A stretch of 64,000 bases of DNA, from NCBI RefSeq assembly GCF_039595395.1, contig NZ_JBCNLP010000001.1:2232001-2296000 (forward strand), in the 5' to 3' direction. The position numbers and the translations under genes are program-made. How positions within the stretch are numbered: the stretch's first letter is position 1; each line of letters starts with the position of its first letter. The notes beneath the pieces are model-generated. The model was given only the letters and a program-made list of their open reading frames with translations, was not told the DNA's origin and did no database searches. Shown here piece by piece: positions 16,607 to 23,769 of the stretch. Source of the DNA: Novosphingobium sp. GTDB lineage: Bacteria > Pseudomonadota > Alphaproteobacteria > Sphingomonadales > Sphingomonadaceae.

Positions 16607-16960
16607 TGAAACGGTCCGGGACTTCGGTCCCGGGCCCATCGCCAATGACAATCAGGCGCCGCCGTGTCCCGCGAGCGCGCTACCCCGCGACGCGCAGGCA
16701 CTGATCGAACCCTTGCCTGGTGCGGTAAGCCAGGGAGGAAAGGCCAGGGCAGGGCAATGGCGTGTACGGTTCCTGCCGCGCTGGGCCCCGGTTGCCGAGC
16801 CGCTGATGGGCTGGACGGGCGGTGGCGATCCGCTCGAGCAGATCGAACTGCACTTCTCCGATCGGCAGGCGGCTGTCGATTATTGCCATCGGCAGGGTCT
16901 CTCCTGCCTCGTTCATGGATGTGTCCAAAGCCCAACGTCGTCTCCGACGCGCTCGCGTGA
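16590..16960 (+). pseudogene. Broken NDUFS4-like (ETC complex I subunit) gene
   Basis: From the ATG at 16590, inside the end of Hsp20, the frame reads RDFGPGPIANDNQAPP and then a recognisable NDUFS4-like domain: KARAGQWRVRFLPRW, EPLMGWTGGGDPLEQIELHF and DRQAAVDYCHRQGL. After about 16910 it loses sense and would run to 17366 through the next gene. A shift of one base near 16910-16925 gives PKPNVVSDALA and a stop at 16960, a plausible original end. NDUFS4 homologues are accessory subunits of respiratory complex I; a copy beside Hsp20 genes is not a housekeeping arrangement. It may be a frameshifted pseudogene. Confidence 0.55.
16614..16635 (+). terminator. UUCG-capped hairpin just after the second Hsp20
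   Basis: GTCCGGGAC, the stable tetraloop TTCG and GTCCCGGGC form a 9-bp stem (one G-U pair) starting 7 bases after the Hsp20 stop. It could end or protect the Hsp20 transcript. It also lies inside the broken NDUFS4-like frame, and no T-run follows. Confidence 0.45.
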
Positions 16961-17076
16961 CGTTGCACTCGGGTCTTGCGTCGGATCCGAAGCCCGAACT
17001 TTGCTGGCGCATCGGCCGCGCCCTTTGAAGCGAACGGGCTTGCCCCTTCAACACACCAATCATGGAAGGACGACTG

Positions 17077-17664
17077 ATGCACAAGTTGTTTCGTACAGCC
17101 TCTCTTTTCGGCGTCGCGATGCTTGCAGTTGCGGGAACCGCGCTGGCTGCCTCTGGTGCCAGCAAGGTCATGACCGTCAATCTCCCCGATGGCTCGCTCG
17201 CCCATATCGAATATCAGGGCGATGTGGCGCCCCAGGTGAAAATCGATCCGCCGAAGCGCTTGATGCCGCCAGCGCTGTTCGATCCGGTCGCTTTCACACC
17301 ATTTGGCATGGATTGGGCCTTCGCACAGATGGACCAGCAGGCCGCCGCGATGATGCGTCAGGTTGATGCGCTGCGACTGGCAAGTCTAACTGAAGGTGGC
17401 AAAGCGGATCTGACAGCGCTCGGAAAAATGCCGGCCGGAACCGTGAGCTACAGCTTCGTCTCCACCTCGGATGGTCGGCACACCTGCAGTCGCTCGTGGC
17501 AGCTCACATCGCAGGGTGGCGCGACCCAGCCCAAACTGGTCTCGACAAGCTCAGGCGATTGCGCGCCAGAGGGCACGGTGGCACCGACGGCCACGCCGCA
17601 TGGCTTGACCGCGCCGAATCCCGATCAGGACGCGGCATCCAACAAACCCGCCGTCACAATCTGA
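17077..17664 (+). CDS. Secreted protein of unknown function
   Basis: A 195-residue protein with a signal peptide (MHKLFRTASLFGVAMLAVAGTALAA). I chose the ATG at 17077, 7 bases after GGAAGG; an ATG at 17062 adds five residues. The mature part has a short beta-rich segment (VMTVNLPDGSLAHIEYQGD), a methionine-rich helix (FAQMDQQAAAMMRQVDAL) and two cysteines (HTCSRSW and SSGDCAPEG) that could form one disulfide. The tail is Pro/Thr-rich. I do not recognise a family. Its place after the Hsp20 genes suggests an envelope stress role, which is inference. Confidence 0.7.
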   Translation: MHKLFRTASLFGVAMLAVAGTALAASGASKVMTVNLPDGSLAHIEYQGDVAPQVKIDPPKRLMPPALFDPVAFTPFGMDWAFAQMDQQAAAMMRQVDALRLASLTEGGKADLTALGKMPAGTVSYSFVSTSDGRHTCSRSWQLTSQGGATQPKLVSTSSGDCAPEGTVAPTATPHGLTAPNPDQDAASNKPAVTI

Positions 17665-17756
17665 TCAGGCCAAGCGACGCTTACTTGCCGTAATCCCGTG
17701 CAGCCGGGCTCCGTGCCCGGCTGCACCCCTGCCTCTGAATCTTTCGACAAGCACTC

Positions 17757-18386
17757 ATGCACGTCCCACCCAACATCCTGTCCGCCTTCGTGACGCTGCT
17801 TGTGACGATCGGCCCGGTAGAAACCGCCGTTGTCTTCGCAAGTCTTACCGCCGGCGTCCATCACGAGCAGCGAGGCAGTCTCGCGCGGCGCTCGATTCTG
17901 ATCGCAGGCCTGGTCCTGTTGCTGTTTGCGACCGGCGGAGCCCTCGTGCTCTCGCTCCTGCATGTCTCTTTGTCTGCGTTTCGCTTCGCTGGCGGCATCT
18001 TGCTGTTTCTTCAGGCGCTGACGCTCACTTTCTCCAGTCCCGGTCTCTCTTCACTCAACTCCAAGGAACGGGAGGATGCGGAACGCCCGGGTGACATTGC
18101 CGTCTTCCCACTTGCGTTTCCTCTTATCGCCGGACCCGGGAGTTTGTCTGCCGCGGTGTTGGTCATGGGCCGGACGGCGGGATGGATCGAAGGCCTGAGC
18201 GTTTTGGCCATGATTCTGGCCTGTATGCTGCTAACCTTTGGGGCCATGCGCGTGGCCGAGCGTTTGATCGCGGTTCTGGGAGCAACCGGCGCGGACGTCG
18301 TCAGCCGGATTTCCGGCGTGCTGTTGGCAGGGCTTGCAGCACAATTCGTCTTTGACGGCTTGGCCAGTGCGCCATTTATCCGGTGA
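17757..18386 (+). CDS. MarC-family integral membrane protein
   Basis: A 209-residue protein with six likely membrane segments, matching the MarC/YchE (UPF0056) family: LLVTIGPVETAVVFASLT near the start, FRFAGGILLFLQALTL in the third segment and the conserved FPLAFPLIAGPGSLSAAVL. The family name comes from the mar locus, but a role in multidrug resistance has not held up and the real function is unknown. It is 92 bp behind the secreted protein and is the last gene of the stress island. Confidence 0.85.
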   Translation: MHVPPNILSAFVTLLVTIGPVETAVVFASLTAGVHHEQRGSLARRSILIAGLVLLLFATGGALVLSLLHVSLSAFRFAGGILLFLQALTLTFSSPGLSSLNSKEREDAERPGDIAVFPLAFPLIAGPGSLSAAVLVMGRTAGWIEGLSVLAMILACMLLTFGAMRVAERLIAVLGATGADVVSRISGVLLAGLAAQFVFDGLASAPFIR

Positions 18387-18666
18387 GAAATAGATAATCT
18401 TTTGAACAAAAAGATATCAGACACTACGGAATGTATATGAGCGCGCCTGATGGCAGATGTTTGTATAAACCGACGTTACATAAGATGCATCGGAACGGCG
18501 TAAGCTGGTCGCCTGCCGACATCAGCGCGCTCAACAAGCCGCTCGAATAGCCTTTTGGAACTGTTAGGCGGATATGTTCATGGTGATCTTAATCTGGCTG
18601 ATGATAGCCTGACTGCATTGCGCTGCTCTGCGAATAAAGTTCACCAAGGAGTCGGTCCAAAAACGG
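18387..18666. other. Intergenic stretch, AT-richer
   Basis: No gene is supported. A short open frame near 18484-18550 (HRNGVSWSPADISALNKPLE) could be the last residues of a lost gene but is too short to identify. It separates the stress island from the next gene block. Confidence 0.3.
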
Positions 18667-19446
18667 TCAAACAAGCATCCGCCCCTCCGCCGCCTTGACG
18701 GCGCGCCCGCCAATTTTGATCGACAATGCGCTACCTTGCCCGGTTGCAGAGATGTAGAGTTTGCTCGGCCGGTGCATTTTGACGCCTTGGCGGCTCACCA
18801 TGCGACCTGCCCGCGCGAGCGGCACCAAGCCATGGATCACGAGATAGGCTCCCAACGGGCCGGTGGCATTGCCGGTCGCCGCGTCTTCGGTCACGCCGAA
18901 GCCCAGCATACGGCTATAGGCGGTGGCATTATCACCGGCCGCCTCCAGCGAGAAAATCAAGACGCCGCGCCGGATCAAGCCAGCCTTGTCGAGCAAAGTC
19001 CCCATGGCACCGCGATCGAGCTGCGCGCGGTCCACCGCCGCGCGGGTTTTGACCGGGAACATGAGGAAGGGCGCGCCACAGGAAACCTGCTGGATCGGCA
19101 GATCGGCCAGATCCTCCGCCATGAGCCCCATGGCCGCAGCGGCTGCGGTGCGGTCGCCAATGACGCCATCGAGCTTGGGCGGCTGCTGCTGCATCCAGGC
19201 AAAGGCAAGACGACCCTCATGCCATTCCAGATCGATCTGCGTCGGTCCGACGCCCAGTTGCAGCATGATCGAGTGGCGACCCGGCGCAATCAGCTTTCGC
19301 TCTGCCAGCGAAAACACGGTGCCGACGGTGGGATGGCCGGCGATGGGAATTTCGGCGCCGCTGTTCATCGCGAAGAAGCGCACTTGGAAATCGCAGCCCG
19401 GTGTGGAAGCGGGGAAGACGAAGGTGCACTCCGAATAGTTGATCAC
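18667..19446 (-). CDS. PhzF-family isomerase-like protein, N-terminally truncated
   Basis: A 259-residue PhzF/DapF-fold protein. PhzF relatives isomerise by proton shift using a conserved Glu in an N-terminal motif; here NYSECTFVF still carries that Glu, and the next landmark (IPIAGHPTVGT) and the second-half mirror motif (EDAATGNATGPLGAYL) are present. About 45 residues normally found before the Glu motif (a FxxDAFTxxPFxGNPxAVV-type start) are missing: the reading frame begins at a GTG overlapping the stop of a NUDIX gene that lacks its own C-terminus. This looks like a deletion joining the two genes. Activity is doubtful because the missing strand is part of the fold. Confidence 0.75.
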   Translation of the reverse strand: MINYSECTFVFPASTPGCDFQVRFFAMNSGAEIPIAGHPTVGTVFSLAERKLIAPGRHSIMLQLGVGPTQIDLEWHEGRLAFAWMQQQPPKLDGVIGDRTAAAAAMGLMAEDLADLPIQQVSCGAPFLMFPVKTRAAVDRAQLDRGAMGTLLDKAGLIRRGVLIFSLEAAGDNATAYSRMLGFGVTEDAATGNATGPLGAYLVIHGLVPLARAGRMVSRQGVKMHRPSKLYISATGQGSALSIKIGGRAVKAAEGRMLV

Positions 19447-19733
19447 ACGGCGATCAGGAAATAATGGTGACGGATCGTCCCATCCTCGGCCCGATCGAGG
19501 ACATCGACGCAGTTAAACACCGGACCTGCCTCGGCCTGGATGCCGGTTTCCTCAAGCAGCTCGCGAACGGCGGCCTGTGCGATCGTCTCGCCAAAGTCGA
19601 TCTTGCCACCGGGAAAGCCCCACAAGCCGACGTCCGGCGGATTGGCGCGACGGACCAGCAGGACGGATCCATCCCGGATCACGGCGGCAATCGTGGCCGG
19701 CACAGGTCTGCGAACGGATGATGGGGTGATCAT
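19443..19733 (-). CDS. NUDIX hydrolase, C-terminally truncated
   Basis: A 96-residue fragment of a NUDIX hydrolase, a family that cleaves nucleoside diphosphates linked to other groups. The complete NUDIX box is visible: GGKIDFGETIAQAAVRELLEET, matching GX5EX7REUXEEXGU. Before it are RRPVPATIAAVIRDGSVLLVRR, typical for ADP-ribose type members. The protein stops at HHYFLIAV, where about 45-50 more residues are usual, and the stop overlaps the start of a truncated PhzF gene. The catalytic motif is whole but the missing C-terminal strand and helix make a stable enzyme unlikely. Confidence 0.75.
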   Translation of the reverse strand: MITPSSVRRPVPATIAAVIRDGSVLLVRRANPPDVGLWGFPGGKIDFGETIAQAAVRELLEETGIQAEAGPVFNCVDVLDRAEDGTIRHHYFLIAV

Positions 19734-19767
19734 GTTTGGATATACATCATCTTATCGTAGGACCGGC

Positions 19768-20208
19768 TTACGCCGGATCGCTCTGATCGTTCGGGATGTA
19801 TCGCAGTGTCCCGGCGCGCAGGGTAACTCCGTCATTGTCGCGGGAGTGGCGGACGCCGTCGAAGACTGGCACTTCTTCGAAGTCAAAGGGGCTTACCCCA
19901 TCGAGACAGGCAACGTTGACGCCATACTGGTTCGGGTTGGATCGGCGCTGATGGTGGGTGTAGATCCCGCAGCGCGAGCAGAAGAAATGCTGTGCTGTTT
20001 GCGTGTTGAAGCGGTAGCTGGTGAGCATCTCTTCGCCCTGGAGCAGGCGGATGCCACCCAGTTCAGCCGAGACGGCGATCGCGCCGCGCATCCGGCAATA
20101 GGAGCAGGTGCAGCGACGGATCGTGTTCAAGCCATCGCTCAACGTGGCTTCGAACCGCACCGATCCGCAATGACATCCGCCGAGCATGGTGGTGACTGTT
20201 TCTGTCAT
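19768..20208 (-). CDS. GFA-family (CENP-V fold) zinc protein
   Basis: A 146-residue protein of the glutathione-dependent formaldehyde-activating enzyme (GFA) family. The zinc-binding cysteines are in GGCHCGSVRF (residues 10-19), RRCTCSYCRMRGA (32-44) and HFFCSRCGIYTHH (74-86). Members bind zinc and, in a few cases, act on glutathione or similar adducts; most have no proven reaction. It is divergent from the NAD(P)-binding gene at 20415 across a region with a perfect 11-bp inverted repeat, likely an operator serving one or both genes. Confidence 0.88.
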   Translation of the reverse strand: MTETVTTMLGGCHCGSVRFEATLSDGLNTIRRCTCSYCRMRGAIAVSAELGGIRLLQGEEMLTSYRFNTQTAQHFFCSRCGIYTHHQRRSNPNQYGVNVACLDGVSPFDFEEVPVFDGVRHSRDNDGVTLRAGTLRYIPNDQSDPA

Positions 20209-20289
20209 GGGCGTTTTCCCTTGCGACGATGGCAGATTGCAGGAGTAGCGGTTTGGCGCGTGACGGCCAGCCGCAAGAAATCCGATTTC

Positions 20290-20339
20290 GACTGTACCAT
20301 TGCCTTGAGGGAGGTCGGTACCACGACGATGGTACAGTC
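20290..20339. promoter_or_regulatory. Inverted-repeat operator between two divergent genes
   Basis: GACTGTACCAT (20290-20300) is repeated as ATGGTACAGTC (20329-20339), a perfect 11-bp inverted repeat with a 28-base spacer. A third GGTACC sits in the middle at 20317-20322. The repeats lie between the GFA gene and the reductase at 20415. Paired GTACC half-sites are typical of HxlR/MarR-type repressors; no such regulator is in this window. Confidence 0.55.
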
Positions 20340-20414
20340 AAAGCTGGCGGTCTTGGTGCTTCCCAGGCGCAGCATTGCGCTGCACCTGATGCGCAGATCA
20401 TCAAGGAGGGCGCG

Positions 20415-21167
20415 ATGCCTCACACTATCTTCCTGGCGGGTGCCGCCGGCGTTATCGGGCAGCGATTGGTTCCATTGCTGCTGCAGCAAGGGCACACGGT
20501 TTTCGGTACGACGCGCTCGGCAGAGCGTGCGGCTCATCTCGAGGCGGCGGGCGCTCGGCCGGTGATCGTCGATGTGTTCGATGCCGAGGCCCTGGCGCGC
20601 GCGGTGGCAGATGCTGCGCCGACGGTCGTCATCCACCAGCTTACCGATCTTTCCGGCGACATGGCTACGGATCCGGAAGCGGCCCGGCGTGCCAATGCTC
20701 GGCTGCGCCGCGAAGGAACGCCCAACCTGGTAAGGGCATCGGTGGCAACCGGCGCCCGGCGGATCATCGCGCAGAGCATTGCCTGGGCCTATGCGCCGGG
20801 CACGCCGCCCTATGCAGAGGAGGACCCGCTGGAAGTCGATGCGGACGGCGCGCGGGGCACGACGATTCGGGAAGGGATCGTCCCGCTTGAGCGCGCCGTG
20901 CTCGAGACGCCGGGGATCGAAGGCGTGGTGCTGCGCTACGGCCAGCTCTTCGGCCCCGGAACCTGGAGCGAGGCGCCGGATGGCGCGTCGCCGCTGCATG
21001 TCGATGCCGCAGCCTACGCCGCCGTTCTCGCGATCGATCACGGGGCGCCCGGCATCTACAACGTCGCCAATCCGGGCGGCGAGGTCCGCATCGACAAGGC
21101 GATCTCGGCACTCGGCTGGAACCCGGACTTCCGTATGGCCGCACAGCAGGTGGCGCCCACCGCATGA
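20415..21167 (+). CDS. NAD(P)-binding epimerase/reductase (atypical SDR)
   Basis: A 250-residue Rossmann protein. The ATG at 20415 follows AAGGAGGG by 7 bases; longer frames lack a start signal. The nucleotide-binding motif is FLAGAAGVIGQRLVPLLL (residues 6-23, GxxGxxG), followed by FGTTRSAERA, where Arg suggests NADPH preference. The downstream NVANPGGEVRIDKA resembles the end of extended SDR epimerases, but a classical YxxxK is not obvious (IAQSIAWAYAPG occupies that place). Substrate unknown. It overlaps the ABM-GNAT gene by 4 bp (ATGA). Confidence 0.8.
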   Translation: MPHTIFLAGAAGVIGQRLVPLLLQQGHTVFGTTRSAERAAHLEAAGARPVIVDVFDAEALARAVADAAPTVVIHQLTDLSGDMATDPEAARRANARLRREGTPNLVRASVATGARRIIAQSIAWAYAPGTPPYAEEDPLEVDADGARGTTIREGIVPLERAVLETPGIEGVVLRYGQLFGPGTWSEAPDGASPLHVDAAAYAAVLAIDHGAPGIYNVANPGGEVRIDKAISALGWNPDFRMAAQQVAPTA

Positions 21168-21982
21168 GGGATCGTCCACCTCCTCCCGGCGCGGTCGCCG
21201 TGATCTTCGTCTCGGGTCGCACACAGGCAGATGCCGAGGGTTATGCTGCTGCGGCCGAGGCCATGGCAACCGCCGCGGCAGCGCGTGACGGATATCTGGG
21301 GATCGTTTCGTCGCGTGATGCTGCTGGCGTCGGAATCACCGTCAGCTGGTGGCGCAACCATGCCGATGCGCACGCGTGGCAGGACGATCCCGATCATTCG
21401 CTCATCCGCGAGCAGGGGCGGGCGGTATGGTATGATCGGTATCAGGTGATCGTGGCGACGGTGGAGCATGCGTACGATTGGCAGCGATCCCTTTCCCCGT
21501 TCAAAGCTGATGGAGGCCCGGCTTTTGAGGTGCGTGAAGATGATCTGAGCGGTGAGGAGACCCGCGCCCTGCTTGCGCTGCATCTGGCAGGTATGCGGGC
21601 GGATTCCCCGCCGGACAATGTTCACGCGCTCGATCTGACCGGGCTTACAATGCCCGAAGTCTCGGTTTGGACGGCTTGGTCCGGCCACCGTGTCGCCGCC
21701 GTCGGCGCCCTCAAAATGATGCCTGATGGTACGGCCGAGGTGAAGTCGATGCGCACCCACCCGGACTTTCTCCGCCGGGGAGCGGCCCGGGCCATCCTCG
21801 ACACGATCATTGCCGTGGCCAAGGCTCGCGGCGTTCGGCGGCTAAGCCTCGAAACAGGAAGCCTGCCGTCGTTCGACCCGGCGGTTGCGCTCTATCGTAG
21901 TCGGGGGTTTGAGGAGGGGCCGGCTTTCTCACACTACACGGAGGGCGGCTTTAGTCGTTTTCTCCACCTCGATCTTCGCTGA
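21164..21982 (+). CDS. ABM monooxygenase-like domain fused to a GNAT acetyltransferase
   Basis: A 272-residue two-domain protein. Residues 1-105 are an antibiotic-biosynthesis-monooxygenase (ABM) fold: VAVIFVSGRTQADAEGYAAA, GYLGIVSSRDAAGVGITVSW, HSLIREQGRAVWYDRYQVIV. Residues about 120-272 are a GNAT domain with the acetyl-CoA loop THPDFLRRGAARAIL and LYRSRGFEEGPAF near the end. I know these as separate proteins of about 105 and 150 residues. The join at YDWQRSLSPFKADG has no sign of an internal start. It is coupled to the reductase before it and precedes a DMT exporter, suggesting detoxification of a small molecule, which is inference. Confidence 0.8.
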   Translation: MRDRPPPPGAVAVIFVSGRTQADAEGYAAAAEAMATAAAARDGYLGIVSSRDAAGVGITVSWWRNHADAHAWQDDPDHSLIREQGRAVWYDRYQVIVATVEHAYDWQRSLSPFKADGGPAFEVREDDLSGEETRALLALHLAGMRADSPPDNVHALDLTGLTMPEVSVWTAWSGHRVAAVGALKMMPDGTAEVKSMRTHPDFLRRGAARAILDTIIAVAKARGVRRLSLETGSLPSFDPAVALYRSRGFEEGPAFSHYTEGGFSRFLHLDLR

Positions 21983-21988
21983 CTCCTC

Positions 21989-22822
21989 GTGATTGCCGCG
22001 GTCTTCCCTGTCATTCTGGTCGCAGCGGCGCTGCACGCGACCTGGAACGCGATCATCCGGGGCGGCGAGGACAGGGGCTTGATGACCGCCCTGGTTACAG
22101 GGGCTGCGGCAGCAATCGCCATGGTCGGCCTGCCGTTCCTGCCGGCGCCCGCGCGCCTAAGCTGGCCCTTCCTGGCCGGATCGGCAATCCTGTCCATCAG
22201 CTATTATGGGCTGGTCGCGTGGACATATCGGGTCGCGGAGATGAGCCGCACCTATCCGCTGATGCGGGGTGCCGCGCCGTTGCTGGTCGCGATCGCGAGC
22301 ACCACCATCCTGGACGAACCATTGCGCTGGCAAGCCTGGTGCGGTGTCGCTGTCGTCTGTGCCGGTATCCTTGGCGTGGCAGGAAACCCGCTCCGCTCGC
22401 TGGACAAGGGGGCGGGCCTCGCACTGCTCAATGCGGTTGTCATTGCCGGCTACACGATGGTCGATGGCGCTGGTGTGCGGCAATCAGGATCCGCAGCGGC
22501 CTACACCTTGTGGATCTTCCTGCTGACCGGCATTCCGCTGACAAGCTGGGCTATCATGCGGCGCGGCCAGGTGTTCCGCGCCTACTTGGGGCGGCACTGG
22601 CGCTTGGGCATTGTCGGAGGGGCAAGCACCACCGCATCCTATGGGCTCGCGCTGTGGGTCATGACGCTGGTCCCCGTCGCCATCGTAGCGGCGTTGCGGG
22701 AAACAGCGATCCTGTTCGGTGTTCTGATATCGGCGGTTTTTCTTAAGGAATCTGTGGGGCCCGCGCGCATTATCGCGGCTATTCTCATTGCCGCCGGTGC
22801 GGCTCTGCTCCGCGCCAGTTGA
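21989..22822 (+). CDS. EamA/DMT-family transporter
   Basis: A 277-residue inner-membrane protein with ten predicted segments in two EamA repeats (YPLMRGAAPLLVAIASTTILDEP ends the first, VAALRETAILFGVLISAVFLKES the second, split here as two pieces of one motif type). DMT proteins export metabolites or amino-acid-like compounds. It starts with GTG six bases after the ABM-GNAT stop and has no ribosome site of its own, so it depends on translational coupling. Together with the two genes before it, it may detoxify and export one compound. Confidence 0.85.
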   Translation: MIAAVFPVILVAAALHATWNAIIRGGEDRGLMTALVTGAAAAIAMVGLPFLPAPARLSWPFLAGSAILSISYYGLVAWTYRVAEMSRTYPLMRGAAPLLVAIASTTILDEPLRWQAWCGVAVVCAGILGVAGNPLRSLDKGAGLALLNAVVIAGYTMVDGAGVRQSGSAAAYTLWIFLLTGIPLTSWAIMRRGQVFRAYLGRHWRLGIVGGASTTASYGLALWVMTLVPVAIVAALRETAILFGVLISAVFLKESVGPARIIAAILIAAGAALLRAS

Positions 22823-23707
22823 TCACCCCGCCGGCTGGTTGTGCGTGACCTCCTCAAGTGCGCGAAGCACTCCGATCATGTCGATGCCCCCGAATCCCAT
22901 CTCGTCCGCCTGCGCATAGAGCGCTTTTGCGTGGTCGAGCAAAGGCGTTGCAACCGCCGAGGAGCGGGCGGCATCGGCAACCAGCCGACTGTTCATCAGC
23001 ACGTCGGCGAGGCTGGCCTGGGGCGTGAAGTCGTCGTTCACCAGCTTGTCGAGCTTTATGCGTGACACGTCGCTGGACATGGGGCCGGCATCGATGACGG
23101 CACGGAAGAGCGCGATATCGAGCCCCGCGGCGCGGGCGAAGTGTGCCGCTTCCACCAACCCGGTAACCATGGTGATCAGGAAGAGGTTGACGGCCAGCTT
23201 CATGGCCAGACCGCTGGGCACGCGGCCGCAGGCAAAGGTCTTGCTGCACATCGGCTGAAGCAAGTCGCGCACTGCGGCGACGTCCGCCTCCTCGCCCGCA
23301 ACCATGGCGACCAGAGAGCCCTGCTCGGCCGGCACTCGCGACCCGGAAACCGGGGCCTCGACGTAGCGACCGCCCGCCGCTTCGATTGCGGCAGCAAGTT
23401 CCCGAGAAAAGTCGGCCGACGTCGTTCCCATATGGACGATCAGACGGCCGCGAACATTGTCGGCGAATGCCGCGGAACCGCGTTCCAGCACCGCATCGAT
23501 CGCCGCCTCGTTGGCGAGCATGAGCAGCACGGTGGCAGCGCCCCGGATGGCATCCCGGGCCGAAGGGGCGATCGTTGCGCCGAACTCGGCCAGACTTTCA
23601 AGCGCCGGCGGGGAACGATTCCACACCGTCAGACCCGGCTGTGTTTTCAGAAGATTGGCCGCCATCGGCGCGCCCATATGGCCAAGTCCCAGAAACGCGA
23701 CAGTCAT
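22823..23707 (-). CDS. 3-hydroxyisobutyrate/6-phosphogluconate dehydrogenase-like enzyme
   Basis: A 294-residue beta-hydroxyacid dehydrogenase. The NAD(P) motif is FLGLGHMGAPMAANLL (GxGxMGxxMAxNL) at residues 4-19, the substrate-binding signature VEAPVSGSRVPAEQGSL is near 120, and the catalytic Lys lies in GLAMKLAVNLFLI near 170. Family members oxidise or reduce beta-hydroxy acids; the exact substrate is not evident. ATG 23707 is preceded by GAGGAGG. It is the last gene of a minus-strand series that begins with the CGNR regulator, though the 62-bp gap before it could hold its own promoter. Confidence 0.88.
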   Translation of the reverse strand: MTVAFLGLGHMGAPMAANLLKTQPGLTVWNRSPPALESLAEFGATIAPSARDAIRGAATVLLMLANEAAIDAVLERGSAAFADNVRGRLIVHMGTTSADFSRELAAAIEAAGGRYVEAPVSGSRVPAEQGSLVAMVAGEEADVAAVRDLLQPMCSKTFACGRVPSGLAMKLAVNLFLITMVTGLVEAAHFARAAGLDIALFRAVIDAGPMSSDVSRIKLDKLVNDDFTPQASLADVLMNSRLVADAARSSAVATPLLDHAKALYAQADEMGFGGIDMIGVLRALEEVTHNQPAG

Positions 23708-23769
23708 CAAAACCTCCTCGGCTTCCGCCCCGCAAACGCGACGCTGGCGGAATTAAGCACTCTGTCGGA

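Noticed and set aside
12544..18386. Known transmissible locus of heat resistance (LHR)
   Set aside because: Only Hsp20 genes are shared. ClpG/ClpK, FtsH, YfdX, HdeD and thioredoxin genes typical of LHR are not present.
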